From: Glandiceps talaboti
Lineage: Eukaryota > Hemichordata > Enteropneusta > Spengelidae
DNA length: 64,000 bases
Assembly (NCBI RefSeq): GCF_964340395.1
Contig: NC_135551.1
Span: 20,208,503 to 20,272,502 of the forward strand
Direction: 5' to 3'
The notes beneath the pieces are model-generated. The model had not been told where the DNA came from. It searched no databases and saw only the letters and a program-made list of their open reading frames with translations. Shown one piece after another: positions 63,258 to 64,000 of the stretch. Each line of letters begins with the position of its first letter. Positions within the stretch are counted from its first letter, which is position 1. The translations under genes and the position numbers were made by a program.

Positions 63258-64000
63258 ATTTGAAGCCATGGATAGAATCTAGACTCGGGAGTGACAGTCT
63301 CAAACCGGAATGGAAATTTTTGAAAATCTTGTGTGTCTTTGTTTCTTAAATCGCTGGGAGCAATTATCATCACATGTAATAAAAGAGACAAATACTTTTT
63401 CCAGACCCTGTATAGTCATGGTGATAGCAAATATGATTATGTATTACAGGCTTGGAATCCATATAACCTAGAATACATTTACATTTACAGGGTATTTTAT
63501 ACATAAGTTCTAGATTGAAGCCAAAGTCTATTAACTGAACTGCTTTTTCATTTCCTTAAATTAACTGTAGGACAGTTCAGAATCGATGCCAACAAAACAT
63601 GCAAACAGGGCAATGGTTTTACTGTTTGGCCTATCCTAACATGTACCCCATTAAAATGCATATTTTGATCTGGCGACGAGTACCAGATATGCATTCCTTG
63701 TAACCCTGTAGAGTACAGTACTTTTGACAAGATAGTGTAACAAATGAGGGTGAAATAAATTTTGTTTACATGTCACCAAGAGTTGAAAGTAATAAATTTG
63801 TACATACCCTAAGTGACATATACCATAAACGGTTGAATTTTACCAGAAGTTGTAACTAACTGAGTGAAATTTTAAATGACATTATGTCTGTGTTCAAAGT
63901 TCTCTGTATAATCTTGCTGCTCCAACCACATGCAGGATAAAATTAGTTGTTTACATAAAATAAGTTTGTGGTCTAAGTTAAATACTGTGTTATGTTTAAA

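Noticed and set aside
63571-63725. Possible next EVA1C exon after CTGTAG at 63570
   Set aside because: The phase-compatible translation has cysteines but not the SUEL pattern or a membrane segment, and its downstream splice site is not convincing.

Overview
The window is nuclear DNA of a marine invertebrate animal. It has GT-AG spliced exons, an AT-rich background, very long tetranucleotide microsatellites, minisatellites and many small inverted-repeat (MITE-like) elements. There is no prokaryotic organisation, rRNA, tRNA or CRISPR that I can see. The architecture of the large minus-strand gene (EGF, laminin-G-like, discoidin, WSC, PKD and REJ domains) suggests a deuterostome such as a hemichordate, amphioxus or echinoderm. 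The species is an inference and I cannot fix it.

Region 1 (about 0.8-18.7 kb, minus strand) carries the 5' part of a polycystin-1/REJ-family gene. Ten exons can be joined in consistent phase into 1430 codons: signal peptide, EGF, laminin-G-like, a two-exon F5/8C (discoidin-like) domain, WSC, PKD repeats, then the first part of the REJ module. The gene runs off the left edge, so any GPS/GAIN, PLAT and channel segments lie outside. Its introns hold microsatellites, a 24-bp minisatellite and several foldback elements.

Region 2 (18.7-21.7 kb) is the spacer between two head-to-head genes. It contains a MITE copy, a TCTG microsatellite and a CAT/CCA tract.

Region 3 (21.66 kb to the right edge, plus strand) is the 5' end of an EVA1C-like gene. 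It has a signal-peptide exon at 21661-21742, a 33-kb first intron, two exons (54858-55066 and 55931-56054) that together encode one complete SUEL-type galactose-binding lectin domain, and then an intron that continues past the window end.

The 33-kb intron holds most of the unusual material: a nested transposon pair (outer inverted-repeat element 34780-37781, interrupted by a 2.15-kb TTAA-flanked element with two minus-strand coding-like regions), short elements with recognisable target-site duplications, and two minisatellites that look as if one terminal repeat of a foldback element was amplified. The right end holds a 147-bp near-perfect palindrome inside AT repeats and a nearly identical 1.79-kb tandem duplication.
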